Positions 27,955 through 35,289 of a stretch of DNA of 64,000 nucleotides are shown here, one piece after another. Source of the DNA: Erysipelothrix amsterdamensis (GTDB lineage Bacteria; Bacillota_I; Bacilli_A; Erysipelotrichales; Erysipelotrichaceae); assembly GCF_940143175.1 (NCBI RefSeq), contig NZ_OW659496.1, forward strand, positions 682,001-746,000, read 5' to 3'. Made by a program: the position numbers and the translations under genes. The notes under the pieces were generated by a model that saw only the letters and a list, made by a program, of their open reading frames with translations, was not told where the DNA came from and did not search any database. How positions within the stretch are numbered: position 1 is the first letter of the stretch; the number at the start of each line of letters is the position of its first letter.

Positions 27955-27982
27955 TATTACCCCTCCGATTTTATAAGAATAA

Positions 27983-28234
27983 TTATTTTGTTAAATCAAA
28001 TGCCTTTTTCATTACTTCATCGGCATCTATTCCATAGATGTCACAGTAAGCAAAAAGTACTAATATAGGCGTTGAATTCTTTCCACGTTCGTTATCAGAT
28101 ATTGATGATTTTTTTCTATCTGTTATTTCAGCAACTTGTTCAAGTGTTAGACCTTTTGCTTTCCTTGCTTCCCTCAGAAGGTTTCCAAGATTAGCATTGT
28201 ATTTATGCTCAAATTCTTTTGTCAATACTCTCAT
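27983..28234 (-). CDS. XRE-family repressor (CI-like, short)
   Basis: 83 aa. HTH at about residues 15-65 (LGNLLREARKAKGLTLEQVA ... SSISDNERGK). There is no C-terminal peptidase domain, so it is not LexA-like; inactivation would need the antirepressor at 28913 or another factor. It lies upstream of int on the same strand and is divergent from the early operon, with palindromic operators in between. Confidence 0.85.
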   Translation of the reverse strand: MRVLTKEFEHKYNANLGNLLREARKAKGLTLEQVAEITDRKKSSISDNERGKNSTPILVLFAYCDIYGIDADEVMKKAFDLTK

Positions 28235-28261
28235 AATGCACCTCCTTAATAATTCAATTAT

Positions 28262-28370
28262 ACGTTATTAACGTACAATTGCAAAAGAAAAGTATACCTT
28301 TCGCGCAATATACACTCAAATAGTACGTTGACAACCGACTTAAATGGTGGTAATATTCGGTTATAAACGG
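28262..28370. promoter_or_regulatory. Three repressor operators between cI-like and cro-like genes
   Basis: Related 13-bp palindromes: ACGTTATTAACGT (28262), ACGTTGACAACCG (28325) and CGGTTATAAACGG (28358). They sit in the divergent intergenic region, the last just before the cro-like gene's ribosome site. A fourth is at 28622. Confidence 0.65.
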
Positions 28371-28388
28371 AACAGGAGGGGATGATGA

Positions 28389-28601
28389 GTGAATTCGAAG
28401 AAAATAGAAATGAGTAGAATACTCGGTTTACTAGGATGGACCCGTAAAGAAACTGCTCACCGTCTAAATCTATCGAAATCAGCAATTGACCAAAGACTGT
28501 CAAAGAAAGTTGATTGGAAGTCTCTCGAGGTACAATTCATTCTAGATCAGGTAGAATCAGAGTTAGGAATAGAAATTTCTAGTAAAAAGATACTTTTCTA
28601 A
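28389..28601 (+). CDS. Cro-like small HTH protein
   Basis: 70 aa, GTG start 7 nt after AGGAGGGG; the nearer ATGs run into stops. The helix-turn-helix spans about residues 10-45 (GWTRKETAHRLNLSKSAIDQ). As the first rightward gene facing the repressor it is probably the lytic-side regulator. Confidence 0.75.
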   Translation: MNSKKIEMSRILGLLGWTRKETAHRLNLSKSAIDQRLSKKVDWKSLEVQFILDQVESELGIEISSKKILF

Positions 28602-28621
28602 AATTTTTTTAAATACATTGT

Positions 28622-28634
28622 CGGTTAATAACCG
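28622..28634. promoter_or_regulatory. Fourth palindromic operator
   Basis: CGGTTAATAACCG, the most symmetrical copy, immediately upstream of the next early gene. Confidence 0.6.
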
Positions 28635-28645
28635 ATATTGGAGGG

Positions 28646-28900
28646 ATGATGAAAATTTCAATTTGTGCTTTGGATTTGAAAAAAGTAATATATTCAGATC
28701 ATTCGACAATGAATAGCACTTACCGATTAATGAAAGAATATAGAAATCGATTAAAATCAGAGGGATTCAAATCTATTGATTCACGAACATTACCCAAAGA
28801 CTGGGTACTTGAGCAATTAAAGAATGATTTTAATTTTTCAGAGAATGAAATTGAACAAATAAATATGAGATTAGAATCTCTTGAAAAAAATTCTAAGTGA
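28646..28900 (+). CDS. Small phage early protein, unknown
   Basis: 84 aa, helical and charged (SDHSTMNSTYRLMKEYRNRL). The Shine-Dalgarno GGAGGG touches the first ATG, so the second ATG (28649) may be used. Family not recognised. It is between the cro-like gene and the antirepressor in one operon. Confidence 0.6.
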   Translation: MMKISICALDLKKVIYSDHSTMNSTYRLMKEYRNRLKSEGFKSIDSRTLPKDWVLEQLKNDFNFSENEIEQINMRLESLEKNSK

Positions 28901-28912
28901 AGGAGCAACTCA

Positions 28913-29653
28913 ATGAATGAACTTCAAATAATTAAAGAAACTCAAATTTTAAATAATTCATTTAAGATTTATGGCAATTTTAATAGTCCGTTATTTTTGG
29001 CCAAAGATATAGCTACGTGGCTGAGTCACAATAAGCCTTCTGAATTAGTCTCTTTAGTATCTAATGACGAGAAGCTAAGAGCGACAATATCGCACTCAGG
29101 TCAAAGAAGAGAAATGTGGTTTTTAACAGAAGATGGTCTGTATGAAGTATTGATGCAATCTCGAAAGCCTGTTGCTAAAGAATTTAAAAAACAGGTAAAG
29201 AGAATCCTTAAAGAAATTCGTCTATACGGAAAATATGAGATACCTAAATCATTTTCTGATGCATTAGCGCTAGCCACTCAACAACAAAAAGAACTGGAGA
29301 TTAAAAATCAACTAATCGGTGAATTGAAGCCCAAGGCCGATTATACAGATAAAATCTTGAAATCTAAATCCTTGGTAACAATTACCCAGATTGCTAAAGA
29401 TTATGGCATGAGTGGTCAGGCAATGAATAAATTACTCCATGAATATGGAGTTCAATACAAACAATCGGATCAATGGCTATTGTATAAGCAGCATCAAGGT
29501 AAGGGATACACCCATTCGGAAACAATTATTATTGAAGATGCTTTTAATTTAGAAAAGACAGTGATGAATACAAAATGGACGCAAAAGGGTCGACTTTTCT
29601 TGTATGAGTTGTTAAAAGAAAAAGATATTTTACCCGTTATTGAGAGAAATTAA
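28913..29653 (+). CDS. Phage antirepressor (BRO-N plus KilA-C)
   Basis: 246 aa. The N-terminal BRO domain (FLAKDIATWLSHNKPSELV ... REMWFLTEDGLYEVLMQSRK) is followed by a linker helix and a C-terminal ANT/KilA-C domain (VTITQIAKDYGMSGQAMNKL ... YTHSETI). Such proteins antagonise repressors and tip the phage to lysis, fitting the absence of a self-cleaving repressor here. Confidence 0.88.
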   Translation: MNELQIIKETQILNNSFKIYGNFNSPLFLAKDIATWLSHNKPSELVSLVSNDEKLRATISHSGQRREMWFLTEDGLYEVLMQSRKPVAKEFKKQVKRILKEIRLYGKYEIPKSFSDALALATQQQKELEIKNQLIGELKPKADYTDKILKSKSLVTITQIAKDYGMSGQAMNKLLHEYGVQYKQSDQWLLYKQHQGKGYTHSETIIIEDAFNLEKTVMNTKWTQKGRLFLYELLKEKDILPVIERN

Positions 29654-29678
29654 GCAATGATTAAGGAGGTCATCGTAA

Positions 29679-30221
29679 GTGCAAATGTATAGATTAAAAC
29701 GAATTCTTTGTGGCATAGCAATGCTTGTCACCATAGTTCTATTAATGCTTTCAATTTTTACGCTCATCTTAGTATCAGAGAATCGTAGCTTGATTAATGA
29801 CATTAAAATTAGAACCAATAATTTATTGGAAGAGCAAACAAACTTGGTTAAAGAAATCGAAATAATTAAGAACAATCAAAGTTTATTATTAGAGCGTTCG
29901 ACTACGAGTGAACCTAAATGAAGAGATCCTAAATTTGTTGCGTTCGTAAATGCAACATGGCGAATTGAAACAGGAAATGGTACAAGCCAATTATGGCTCG
30001 AATATAACAATCCAGGAGGGATTAAGTGTGGATCAGAGTATTGCTTTTATGATTCGCAAAAGTCAGGCTTGGAAGCCTTAAATTCACTACTAATCGAATA
30101 TTGGGAAGTATACGGCATGGATATAAAGGCAATAAGGCAACGTTACTGTCAATGTGGTGATGATGACTTTCAACAATTCATGGAGATTTACAACGAAGAA
30201 CTAAAAAAAGAACAACGCTAG
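29679..30221 (+). pseudogene. Membrane-anchored glucosaminidase-like protein split by an in-frame TGA
   Basis: The first 80 codons (GTG start 8 nt after AAGGAGGT) encode a membrane helix (ILCGIAMLVTIVLLMLSIF) and a coiled coil. A TGA at 29919-29921 ends it, but the same frame continues for 100 codons with a lysozyme/glucosaminidase-like block (WRIETGNGTSQLWLEYNNPG, GLEALNSLLIEYWEVYG). No ATG/GTG/TTG lies between the TGA and that block. Either a nonsense mutation has split the gene, or the UGA is read through. A wall-degrading enzyme in the early region would be unusual for lysis. Confidence 0.7.
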
Positions 30222-30246
30222 ACTAAAAGACGCTGTTCTTAATAAT

Positions 30247-30459
30247 TTATCCGTTGTGACAATTTCCGCAGCAGTACTTGCATCCATCAAAATCACGATT
30301 ACCGGTCATTCTTTGTGCTTTTCTAATCGCATCATGACAATTACTAAATACGCCCAGTGAAACCTGATTTATCTTGTCAGGCAAATGATTGCAGGTGATA
30401 ACATGGACTTCATGGTAAACACCGTCCGTTTTATTTTTGTTGTATAGATAAAATCCCAC
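30247..30459 (-). CDS. Small Cys-rich protein, unknown
   Basis: 70 aa, GTG start after GGAGGG. It ends with CKYCCGNCHNG, a possible metal-binding cluster, after VFSNCHDAIRKAQRM. It is convergent with the split gene and opposite to the surrounding early operon. Function not recognised. Confidence 0.55.
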   Translation of the reverse strand: MGFYLYNKNKTDGVYHEVHVITCNHLPDKINQVSLGVFSNCHDAIRKAQRMTGNRDFDGCKYCCGNCHNG

Positions 30460-30567
30460 TTAATCCCTCCTTTCCTACTATACCGTAGCAGTCTAACGAA
30501 ATGATGTGTCAAAAGTTTATGAAATAGAGAGAACTTAATTTCACAATAATTGAAAGGGGGAGGTAAA

Positions 30568-31488
30568 ATGCCCAAAAAGGCAAAAAACTTAAATCAGAAT
30601 TCAAAAAGAGCCTTTTTACAAACTCAACTTGAAGCGATTCAAAAAGAACTTGAAGAGATACCTACATTGTATCGATCAGACCTTGAAGAATACTACTTGG
30701 AATATCCCAAGAGCTTGCATGAACATGAGTTTTCGGAAAGCACAAAGAAAGTTTATTTAAGGGGAGCAAGGCGACTCATTAATCGATATACTTCAGATGA
30801 TTCATATTTAACGAAAGATGATCTCATCTGTTTTAAGCAAGATTTGTTGGATGAATATGAGAAAGTGTCAACAATAAATTCCTACATAACATCCGTTAAT
30901 CGTTTCTTATTTTATTGCGATTTAGGTATCTTGAAAATTACCAAAGTGATAGGTCAAGGTGATAATACATTGGCGCATCGTATCTACGATCATGAGTTCA
31001 AAAGAATGTGGATGAAGGCAAAATCATTAGGAGATATGAACTTATATTTTGCTATTCGAATTATGGGAGAAACCGGAGTTCGAGTTAATGAACTATCGAG
31101 CTTTACGATTGCTGCAGTTCAAAACAAATATGTATCGGTTGATAACAAGGGTAAAATCCGAAAAGTTCCATTACCAGGGCCGTTAGGACGTGAAATAAGA
31201 GCGTTTGTTAAGACACTTGATAAAGATGTCAAAGAGGTTGTTAATCTCGATTACAGGCAAATTTATGATGGTTTAAAAATGATTGCAGGGTTATGCAAAA
31301 TCAATAAGAAAAAAGTAAATCCTCATGCCTTCAGACATTATTTCGGATTCAACTTTGTGAATAAAAAAGGCGAGCTTAAACTCGCTCAATTAAGTGATAT
31401 CTTAGGACACTCTAGTGTAGAAACGACACGAGTATATACAAGAGGTACATTAGAGGACTATTTAAAATCGATGGAGGAAATTAGATGA
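30568..31488 (+). CDS. Second tyrosine recombinase (XerC/D-like)
   Basis: 306 aa from the ATG after GGGGGAGG. An N-terminal SAM-like domain (FSESTKKVYLRGARRLINRY) is followed by a catalytic domain with Arg in ETGVRVNEL, HAFRH, LGHSSVETT and Tyr in RVYTRG. All catalytic positions look intact. It is distinct from the integrase at the phage end and lacks the AP2-like domain. It may act on another site, such as dimer resolution or an inversion, or be a remnant of an earlier insertion. Confidence 0.85.
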   Translation: MPKKAKNLNQNSKRAFLQTQLEAIQKELEEIPTLYRSDLEEYYLEYPKSLHEHEFSESTKKVYLRGARRLINRYTSDDSYLTKDDLICFKQDLLDEYEKVSTINSYITSVNRFLFYCDLGILKITKVIGQGDNTLAHRIYDHEFKRMWMKAKSLGDMNLYFAIRIMGETGVRVNELSSFTIAAVQNKYVSVDNKGKIRKVPLPGPLGREIRAFVKTLDKDVKEVVNLDYRQIYDGLKMIAGLCKINKKKVNPHAFRHYFGFNFVNKKGELKLAQLSDILGHSSVETTRVYTRGTLEDYLKSMEEIR

Positions 31489-31694
31489 ATATTGTAGAAG
31501 CTTCAAAAAAAGCGGTTGAAGAGAACCGCTTTATAGCCAGACCGTTAAAAGATGGAAGAGTATTATTAAAAATTAAACCGACAAACACTCCCGCTTGTTG
31601 CATTGTAATTGATACAATAGAAAACCGCAGTTGTATTCGGTGGAATCCTGATTTAGATGATCTAACTGCTGATGACTGGGTCATAGTTGATTAG
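31485..31694 (+). CDS. Tad2-like (DUF2829) anti-Thoeris protein
   Basis: 69 aa, overlapping the recombinase stop by 4 nt; GGAGG upstream. MNIVEASKKAVEE, the KPTNTPACCIVID block and the ending RWNPDLDDLTADDWVIV match my recollection of short Tad2/DUF2829 phage proteins, which sequester the cyclic-ADPR signal of Thoeris defence. Family call by eye; the function is not shown by sequence. Confidence 0.7.
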   Translation: MNIVEASKKAVEENRFIARPLKDGRVLLKIKPTNTPACCIVIDTIENRSCIRWNPDLDDLTADDWVIVD

Positions 31695-31712
31695 ATGGTC
31701 CACGGAGAAAAC

Positions 31713-31814
31713 GTGATGATTGGGTCTTTGATAGTATCTGTATTGAGTCAAATTATGACAATTAATATGGCAAAATCGATAATGAAAATGAGTGGTACAA
31801 AATATGTACATTAA
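31713..31814 (+). CDS. Possible 33-aa hydrophobic peptide
   Basis: GTG at 31713 or ATG at 31716, after a CGGAGAAAA site. It has a short hydrophobic stretch (MIGSLIVSVLSQIMTINMA). Could be a small membrane peptide; weakly supported. Confidence 0.3.
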   Translation: MMIGSLIVSVLSQIMTINMAKSIMKMSGTKYVH

Positions 31815-31834
31815 CAATAACTTTCATCGTAATT

Positions 31835-32275
31835 CTAATTGAGTTTTCTCATTTCATCTTTTAGTACTAATGACAATTCTGGTAGTTTATCGACTAAATC
31901 ATCGAATCGCTTTTGAACAATAATAGAATTAATGTCTCTCATCAGTTTAGTACTCTCTTCTGAAACATAAATGAGAGTCTGAGAATAAATCTTAGTGTAA
32001 TTAATTACTTCAGGAAGGTTTCCACTGGTAGATTTGCTTGCTATATAAACCTCTCCTACTGATGCTATGTATTTTTCTAGCATTGAAATCTTACGATCTA
32101 CTAAATTTTTATGAATTTCGTGATTGTTTTCCATTTTTTTCATTTTTTCAATATGTTTATTGTTTATAAATGCAGTGATTGATGGCGCAATTAGTGCCAC
32201 TACCGCAAGAATAACTGAAATTGTAATCGTAGGATTGAACGATACTTCGCTGGAATTTGATAGAAGTAAAAACAT
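31835..32275 (-). CDS. Membrane protein with cytosolic coiled coil, unknown
   Basis: 146 aa; AGAGGTTG precedes the ATG. One N-terminal membrane helix (ISVILAVVALIAPSITAF), then a charged helical region. It is on the minus strand against the early operon, like the DUF3800 gene upstream of it, so probably expressed in the lysogen. Could be a superinfection-exclusion protein; this is a guess from position. Confidence 0.55.
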   Translation of the reverse strand: MFLLLSNSSEVSFNPTITISVILAVVALIAPSITAFINNKHIEKMKKMENNHEIHKNLVDRKISMLEKYIASVGEVYIASKSTSGNLPEVINYTKIYSQTLIYVSEESTKLMRDINSIIVQKRFDDLVDKLPELSLVLKDEMRKLN

Positions 32276-32430
32276 AAATCAACCTCTTTTCTATATTCAA
32301 ATCATAACAATAAAATAATAAAAAGTATAGATAATAAGAAGTTAGCAAATAATGACTATTTAGTGGAGTTAAGAACAGTAATCACAAACAAGATAATAGA
32401 ACATTATCATAAGAGAAAGGAAGATAAAAA

Positions 32431-32613
32431 ATGATTGATAAAACTATAAAAGTGGACGATGTCAATAAAGACTCTGCCCACTTGATGAAGTGCAACTGGT
32501 GTAATACGACTATTCTTAGTACAGATAACTTCTATGGAAATTTTGAACAAGAAAAATGGTGTAACTCACTTTCCACCAAAGATATGTCTTTTCCAGAAAA
32601 ATTTACTTCGTAA
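32431..32613 (+). CDS. Possible 60-aa CxxC protein, overlapping DUF3800 tail to tail
   Basis: AAGGAAG before the ATG; contains KCNWCNTTI. The last 82 bp are antisense to the DUF3800 gene, so the C terminus may be spurious. Confidence 0.3.
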   Translation: MIDKTIKVDDVNKDSAHLMKCNWCNTTILSTDNFYGNFEQEKWCNSLSTKDMSFPEKFTS

Positions 32614-33239
32614 AAAGTTTTGTTCGCAACGATATCGCTTGCTCTTACCAATAATGTGGTTGCGGAGTTACAAAGAGTCAGATTAACAGTGGAGCCTTTG
32701 ACAAGAATAGGTTTAAAAAATCTTTCATAACTATAATTAAATGAACCATCGAGAAGTTCCGCATAAATTGCTTCCTTTAATTCATACTTTCCGCTTGTGG
32801 CGGTTGTATGCTCATCAAAATATATATGAACCGCAACAGGTTTTGAGAGATCAATCAAGTTATCTTTTTGAGCACTTAGTAACGTGGACTTTACCGTTCG
32901 TTTAATAGAATAGTCTAAAAATCTTTGCTTATGTTTCTTATGTTCAAATATTTCTTTTCTAACTTTTACACTGTCGATGATGCATGAAAAACGTCTAAAT
33001 TCATTTAAGCTTCGATAGAGTTCACTTTTTATTTTAGGGTTCAATCCATAGGATTTCAGTTCTTTTGTTTTTGGTGTTTTTATACGGTTTTTGATTGATT
33101 TTTCAACTGCTGAGTATTTTCTCGATGCATGCTTTCTTTCTTCGGTAGAGAAAAAAACATATCCAGCATAAATAAAATATTGTGTTTTATTATCGCCGAA
33201 AACACCTGAGTCGTCGATGTAAAAAAATACATTTTGCAT
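32532..33239 (-). CDS. DUF3800 protein
   Basis: 235 aa from the ATG after GGAGG (in-frame codons upstream lie inside the RNA element). The N terminus VFFYIDDSGVFGD is the DUF3800 signature (usually YIDESG), with acidic residues typical of an RNase H-like fold; IYFDEHT and ASDIVANKTF are later blocks. DUF3800 proteins are uncharacterised, often mobile or defence-associated, and several are known to be preceded by conserved structured RNAs. Here a compact RNA with its own promoter and terminator is directly upstream. I infer an RNA-protein module. Confidence 0.78.
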   Translation of the reverse strand: MQNVFFYIDDSGVFGDNKTQYFIYAGYVFFSTEERKHASRKYSAVEKSIKNRIKTPKTKELKSYGLNPKIKSELYRSLNEFRRFSCIIDSVKVRKEIFEHKKHKQRFLDYSIKRTVKSTLLSAQKDNLIDLSKPVAVHIYFDEHTTATSGKYELKEAIYAELLDGSFNYSYERFFKPILVKGSTVNLTLCNSATTLLVRASDIVANKTFYEVNFSGKDISLVESELHHFSCSKFP

Positions 33240-33251
33240 TGATTTTCCTCC

Positions 33252-33353
33252 AAAAAAAAACCGCACTTGGCGGTTTTCCTCATGGCCGGTGCCGGAATAC
33301 GACACTTAAACGGGTATTCGGACTCATGAGTAGACAGTGTGGTTTCCACCTGT
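33252..33353 (-). ncRNA. Structured RNA directly upstream of DUF3800
   Basis: Read on the minus strand: hairpin CAG-GTGG-AAA-CCAC-AC-TG (33352-33335). A long-range pair CTCATG/CATGAG (33330-33325 with 33284-33279) encloses a second hairpin CCGAATAC/GTATTC(C)GG with a 13-nt loop. Then comes a terminator AAAACCGC/GCGGTTTT with U9. The U run abuts the GGAGG of the DUF3800 gene, so the protein needs read-through. Promoter-RNA-terminator-protein is the layout of type III antitoxin RNAs and of reported DUF3800 RNA motifs. The class has not been checked. Confidence 0.65.
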
Positions 33354-33359
33354 ACTAAT

Positions 33360-33388
33360 ATACTACATTAACGTAGATATCATGTCAA
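33360..33388 (-). promoter_or_regulatory. Promoter of the DUF3800 RNA with embedded palindrome
   Basis: TTGACA, exactly 17 bp, TAGTAT. The spacer and -10 hold CTACGTTAATGTAG, a near-perfect palindrome resembling the phage repressor operators. Start would fall near 33353, at the first hairpin. Confidence 0.7.
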
Positions 33389-33441
33389 TATATACACCTA
33401 AAATATCAAAAAGTATACATTTTAAAAAAGTGTCTTAAACA

Positions 33442-33499
33442 CCTTTAAAACTGCGTATAAAGCATTTTTTGAAAAATAAAATAATATACAGGTTATCTG
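33442..33499 (+). repeat. 58-bp direct repeat, copy A
   Basis: Matches 35210-35267 at about 45 of 58 positions without gaps; the last 28 bp match at 26 (ending ATACAGGTTATCTG). It lies between the DUF3800 promoter and the replication operon. Confidence 0.7.
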
Positions 33500-33563
33500 G
33501 CGAATTTGAGATGGTATTCTGGCTAATTATTCACTATAAAAACTTAAGGAAGGAGCGATAAGT

Positions 33564-33740
33564 TTGTACCTAATCTATGACATAATTGATCAAAAAATTA
33601 TCTGTAAAGGAACGTTATACGAGATTTCTGAAAAAACGGGAATTGAAATAAACCGTTTGATTTGGAGCGCACATCAAAATGTAAAAATCGTGAATGGCAG
33701 ATTTAAAGTAATAAAAATTAAGAAGGAGACATCATCATGA
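33564..33740 (+). CDS. Small protein upstream of the replication gene
   Basis: 58 aa with a TTG start behind AGGAGCGATAAG. Its stop overlaps the next ATG (ATGA), implying translational coupling. A predicted helix-turn-helix-like centre (LYEISEKTGIEINRLIWSA) suggests DNA binding. Family not recognised. Confidence 0.6.
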   Translation: MYLIYDIIDQKIICKGTLYEISEKTGIEINRLIWSAHQNVKIVNGRFKVIKIKKETSS

Positions 33741-34600
33741 ATATCGAACACCCAAACTTTTACTCAATTATTCCAGCGCATGTGCGTTATGATTCAAGAC
33801 TTAACGATAGTGACAAAATTTTATACTCTGAAATTACAGCACTCACTCAAAAAAATGGTCAATGTTGGGCATCAAACCAATATTTCGCAAGTCTTTATAA
33901 TGTCTCAAAAGATACGATATCGAGACGTATCAATAAACTTGCTAAATTAGGTTATATAACCGTACAAATTGTGTATAAAGAGAACTCAAAAGAAATCGAT
34001 AAACGTGTCATACAAGTTGAAATAATGACACACGACCCTATAGGCAAAATTGCAGATACCTATCCGCAAAAATGCGGGGAGGGTACCCGTAAATCTGAAG
34101 ATACCCCTATCCGCAAAATTGTCGTAGATAATAATACAAGTAATGAATATTACAAGATTAATAATAACCCCTATAGTCCCCATGAAGTTTTTGAAATGTT
34201 TTGGAAACTTTATCCAAAACGGCAAGACAAGAAAAAGGCTAAAACAAAATTAATTCAGATTATTCAAAAAAAGCCAGAACTTGCGCAAACGATTATTTCG
34301 GATTTGGAGAGAAGAGTAAACTGTCAAGATTGGAAGAAAGCTGATGGAAAATACATTCCGTTACCAACAACATATTTAAATGGTGAGCGGTGGGAGGATG
34401 AAATTAAAGATTTCAAAAATTATGATAAATCGATGTCGTCCAAAAGATACCATGCTTTTGAAATTAAGCAGCCAACTTATTCAAACGATTGCAAAATCGA
34501 AAAAAATGTAGATCAGGTAAAACGTAACATTATGGACTTGATTCATCGGAGAAATGTAAATAGTCAAAAAGAGAAGGAGAATGAGTGTGACATCATATAA
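33737..34600 (+). CDS. Phage replication initiator/organiser (HTH-36 type)
   Basis: 287 aa. The N terminus has a winged-helix fold (LNDSDKILYSEITAL ... SKDTISRRINKLAKLGYI) as in phage replisome organisers. A Thr/Asn-rich linker follows, then a C-terminal helical region with PTTYLNGERWEDE, a block common in DnaD-like loaders. It probably binds an origin, possibly within its own gene, and recruits host helicase. Confidence 0.75.
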   Translation: MNIEHPNFYSIIPAHVRYDSRLNDSDKILYSEITALTQKNGQCWASNQYFASLYNVSKDTISRRINKLAKLGYITVQIVYKENSKEIDKRVIQVEIMTHDPIGKIADTYPQKCGEGTRKSEDTPIRKIVVDNNTSNEYYKINNNPYSPHEVFEMFWKLYPKRQDKKKAKTKLIQIIQKKPELAQTIISDLERRVNCQDWKKADGKYIPLPTTYLNGERWEDEIKDFKNYDKSMSSKRYHAFEIKQPTYSNDCKIEKNVDQVKRNIMDLIHRRNVNSQKEKENECDII

Positions 34601-34623
34601 ATTTTAAAAACAAGAACATATAC

Positions 34624-34749
34624 TTGAAAGAAATTCAGACGCTCATAAATCGCTATAGAGGCGTGATTTGTGTTCCAAGGGTAAATACTGCTTGGAGATT
34701 AAAAAAGAGTCAATATCTCAACGGAAAGTGGCGAATTCGGGGAAATTAG
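34624..34749 (+). CDS. Possible 41-aa protein after the replication gene
   Basis: TTG start without a clear ribosome site; basic C terminus (RLKKSQYLNGKWRIRGN) faintly like that of the 58-aa protein at 33564. Weak. Confidence 0.3.
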   Translation: MKEIQTLINRYRGVICVPRVNTAWRLKKSQYLNGKWRIRGN

Positions 34750-35209
34750 ATTCGAGTTGTCGGCTTGATGGTAAAGAAGGCGATTATTATCAATTATGAA
34801 ATTAGCAAAACTTATTCCGCGCATATGGGAATCTGTGATTTTTAAAAAAAATTTGAGGAGGAAAAGTCATGATTAAAATCTAAGAGCATGCACACCAAAA
34901 ACTTATTAAGGAAGTGGGTAAATCGAATAACGAAACAGTTGAAAAAATTCATAATTAAATTTCAGATTAAAACGATATTGAAATATTCACCGGGATACTT
35001 TAATACTTCAGCATAAAAGCGATTTAGTGATTCAGAGCAGACATAAAGATAACAAAACTTCACCAGATGAAATAATGACCACGGTTTAAAAATGGTCAAA
35101 CCATGCTCGACATAAAATTGAGTATAGAGAAAATATGATGCTGGAAAATGCATAAAAGTGAGAGTGTAAAATCACAAAAAGTATCAAAATAAAAAACACT
35201 CATTATACG
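34750..35209. other. Decayed or non-coding stretch
   Basis: No ORF over 63 codons. A strong site GAGGAGG at 34857 precedes ATG 34869, but the frame stops after four codons (MIKI). The frame beyond has stops at about the random rate. Likely the remains of an early gene. Confidence 0.5.
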
Positions 35210-35267
35210 CCTTTAAAACAACGTATTTTAAGTGTTTAAAAAATTAAAATAACATACAGGTTATCTG
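35210..35267 (+). repeat. 58-bp direct repeat, copy B
   Basis: Partner of 33442-33499, in the same orientation. The pair brackets the replication operon and its decayed tail. It sits just beyond the 3' end of the next minus-strand gene. Confidence 0.7.
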
Positions 35268-35289
35268 AGTGGAAAAGTTTATAAACTAG

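Noticed and set aside
29919..29921. UGA read as tryptophan throughout (Mycoplasma-like code)
   Set aside because: Core genes and other phage genes end at TGA and use TGG for Trp; the standard bacterial code fits the window.
33310..33330. Hammerhead-ribozyme-like string (CATGAGTCCGAA) on the minus strand
   Set aside because: The CUGANGA core is not matched, the GUCC has no GGAC partner at stem II distance, and there is no GAAAC core. The bases are explained by the two helices of the DUF3800 RNA.
34962..35153. 63-aa minus-strand frame in the decayed stretch
   Set aside because: No ribosome site and a composition typical of the reverse of AT-rich DNA.
34869..35200. Reading frame with many stops after a strong ribosome site, suggesting stop-codon recoding
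   Set aside because: Stops occur at about the rate expected in random AT-rich DNA, all three stop codons are involved, and no family is recognisable. A decayed gene is simpler.
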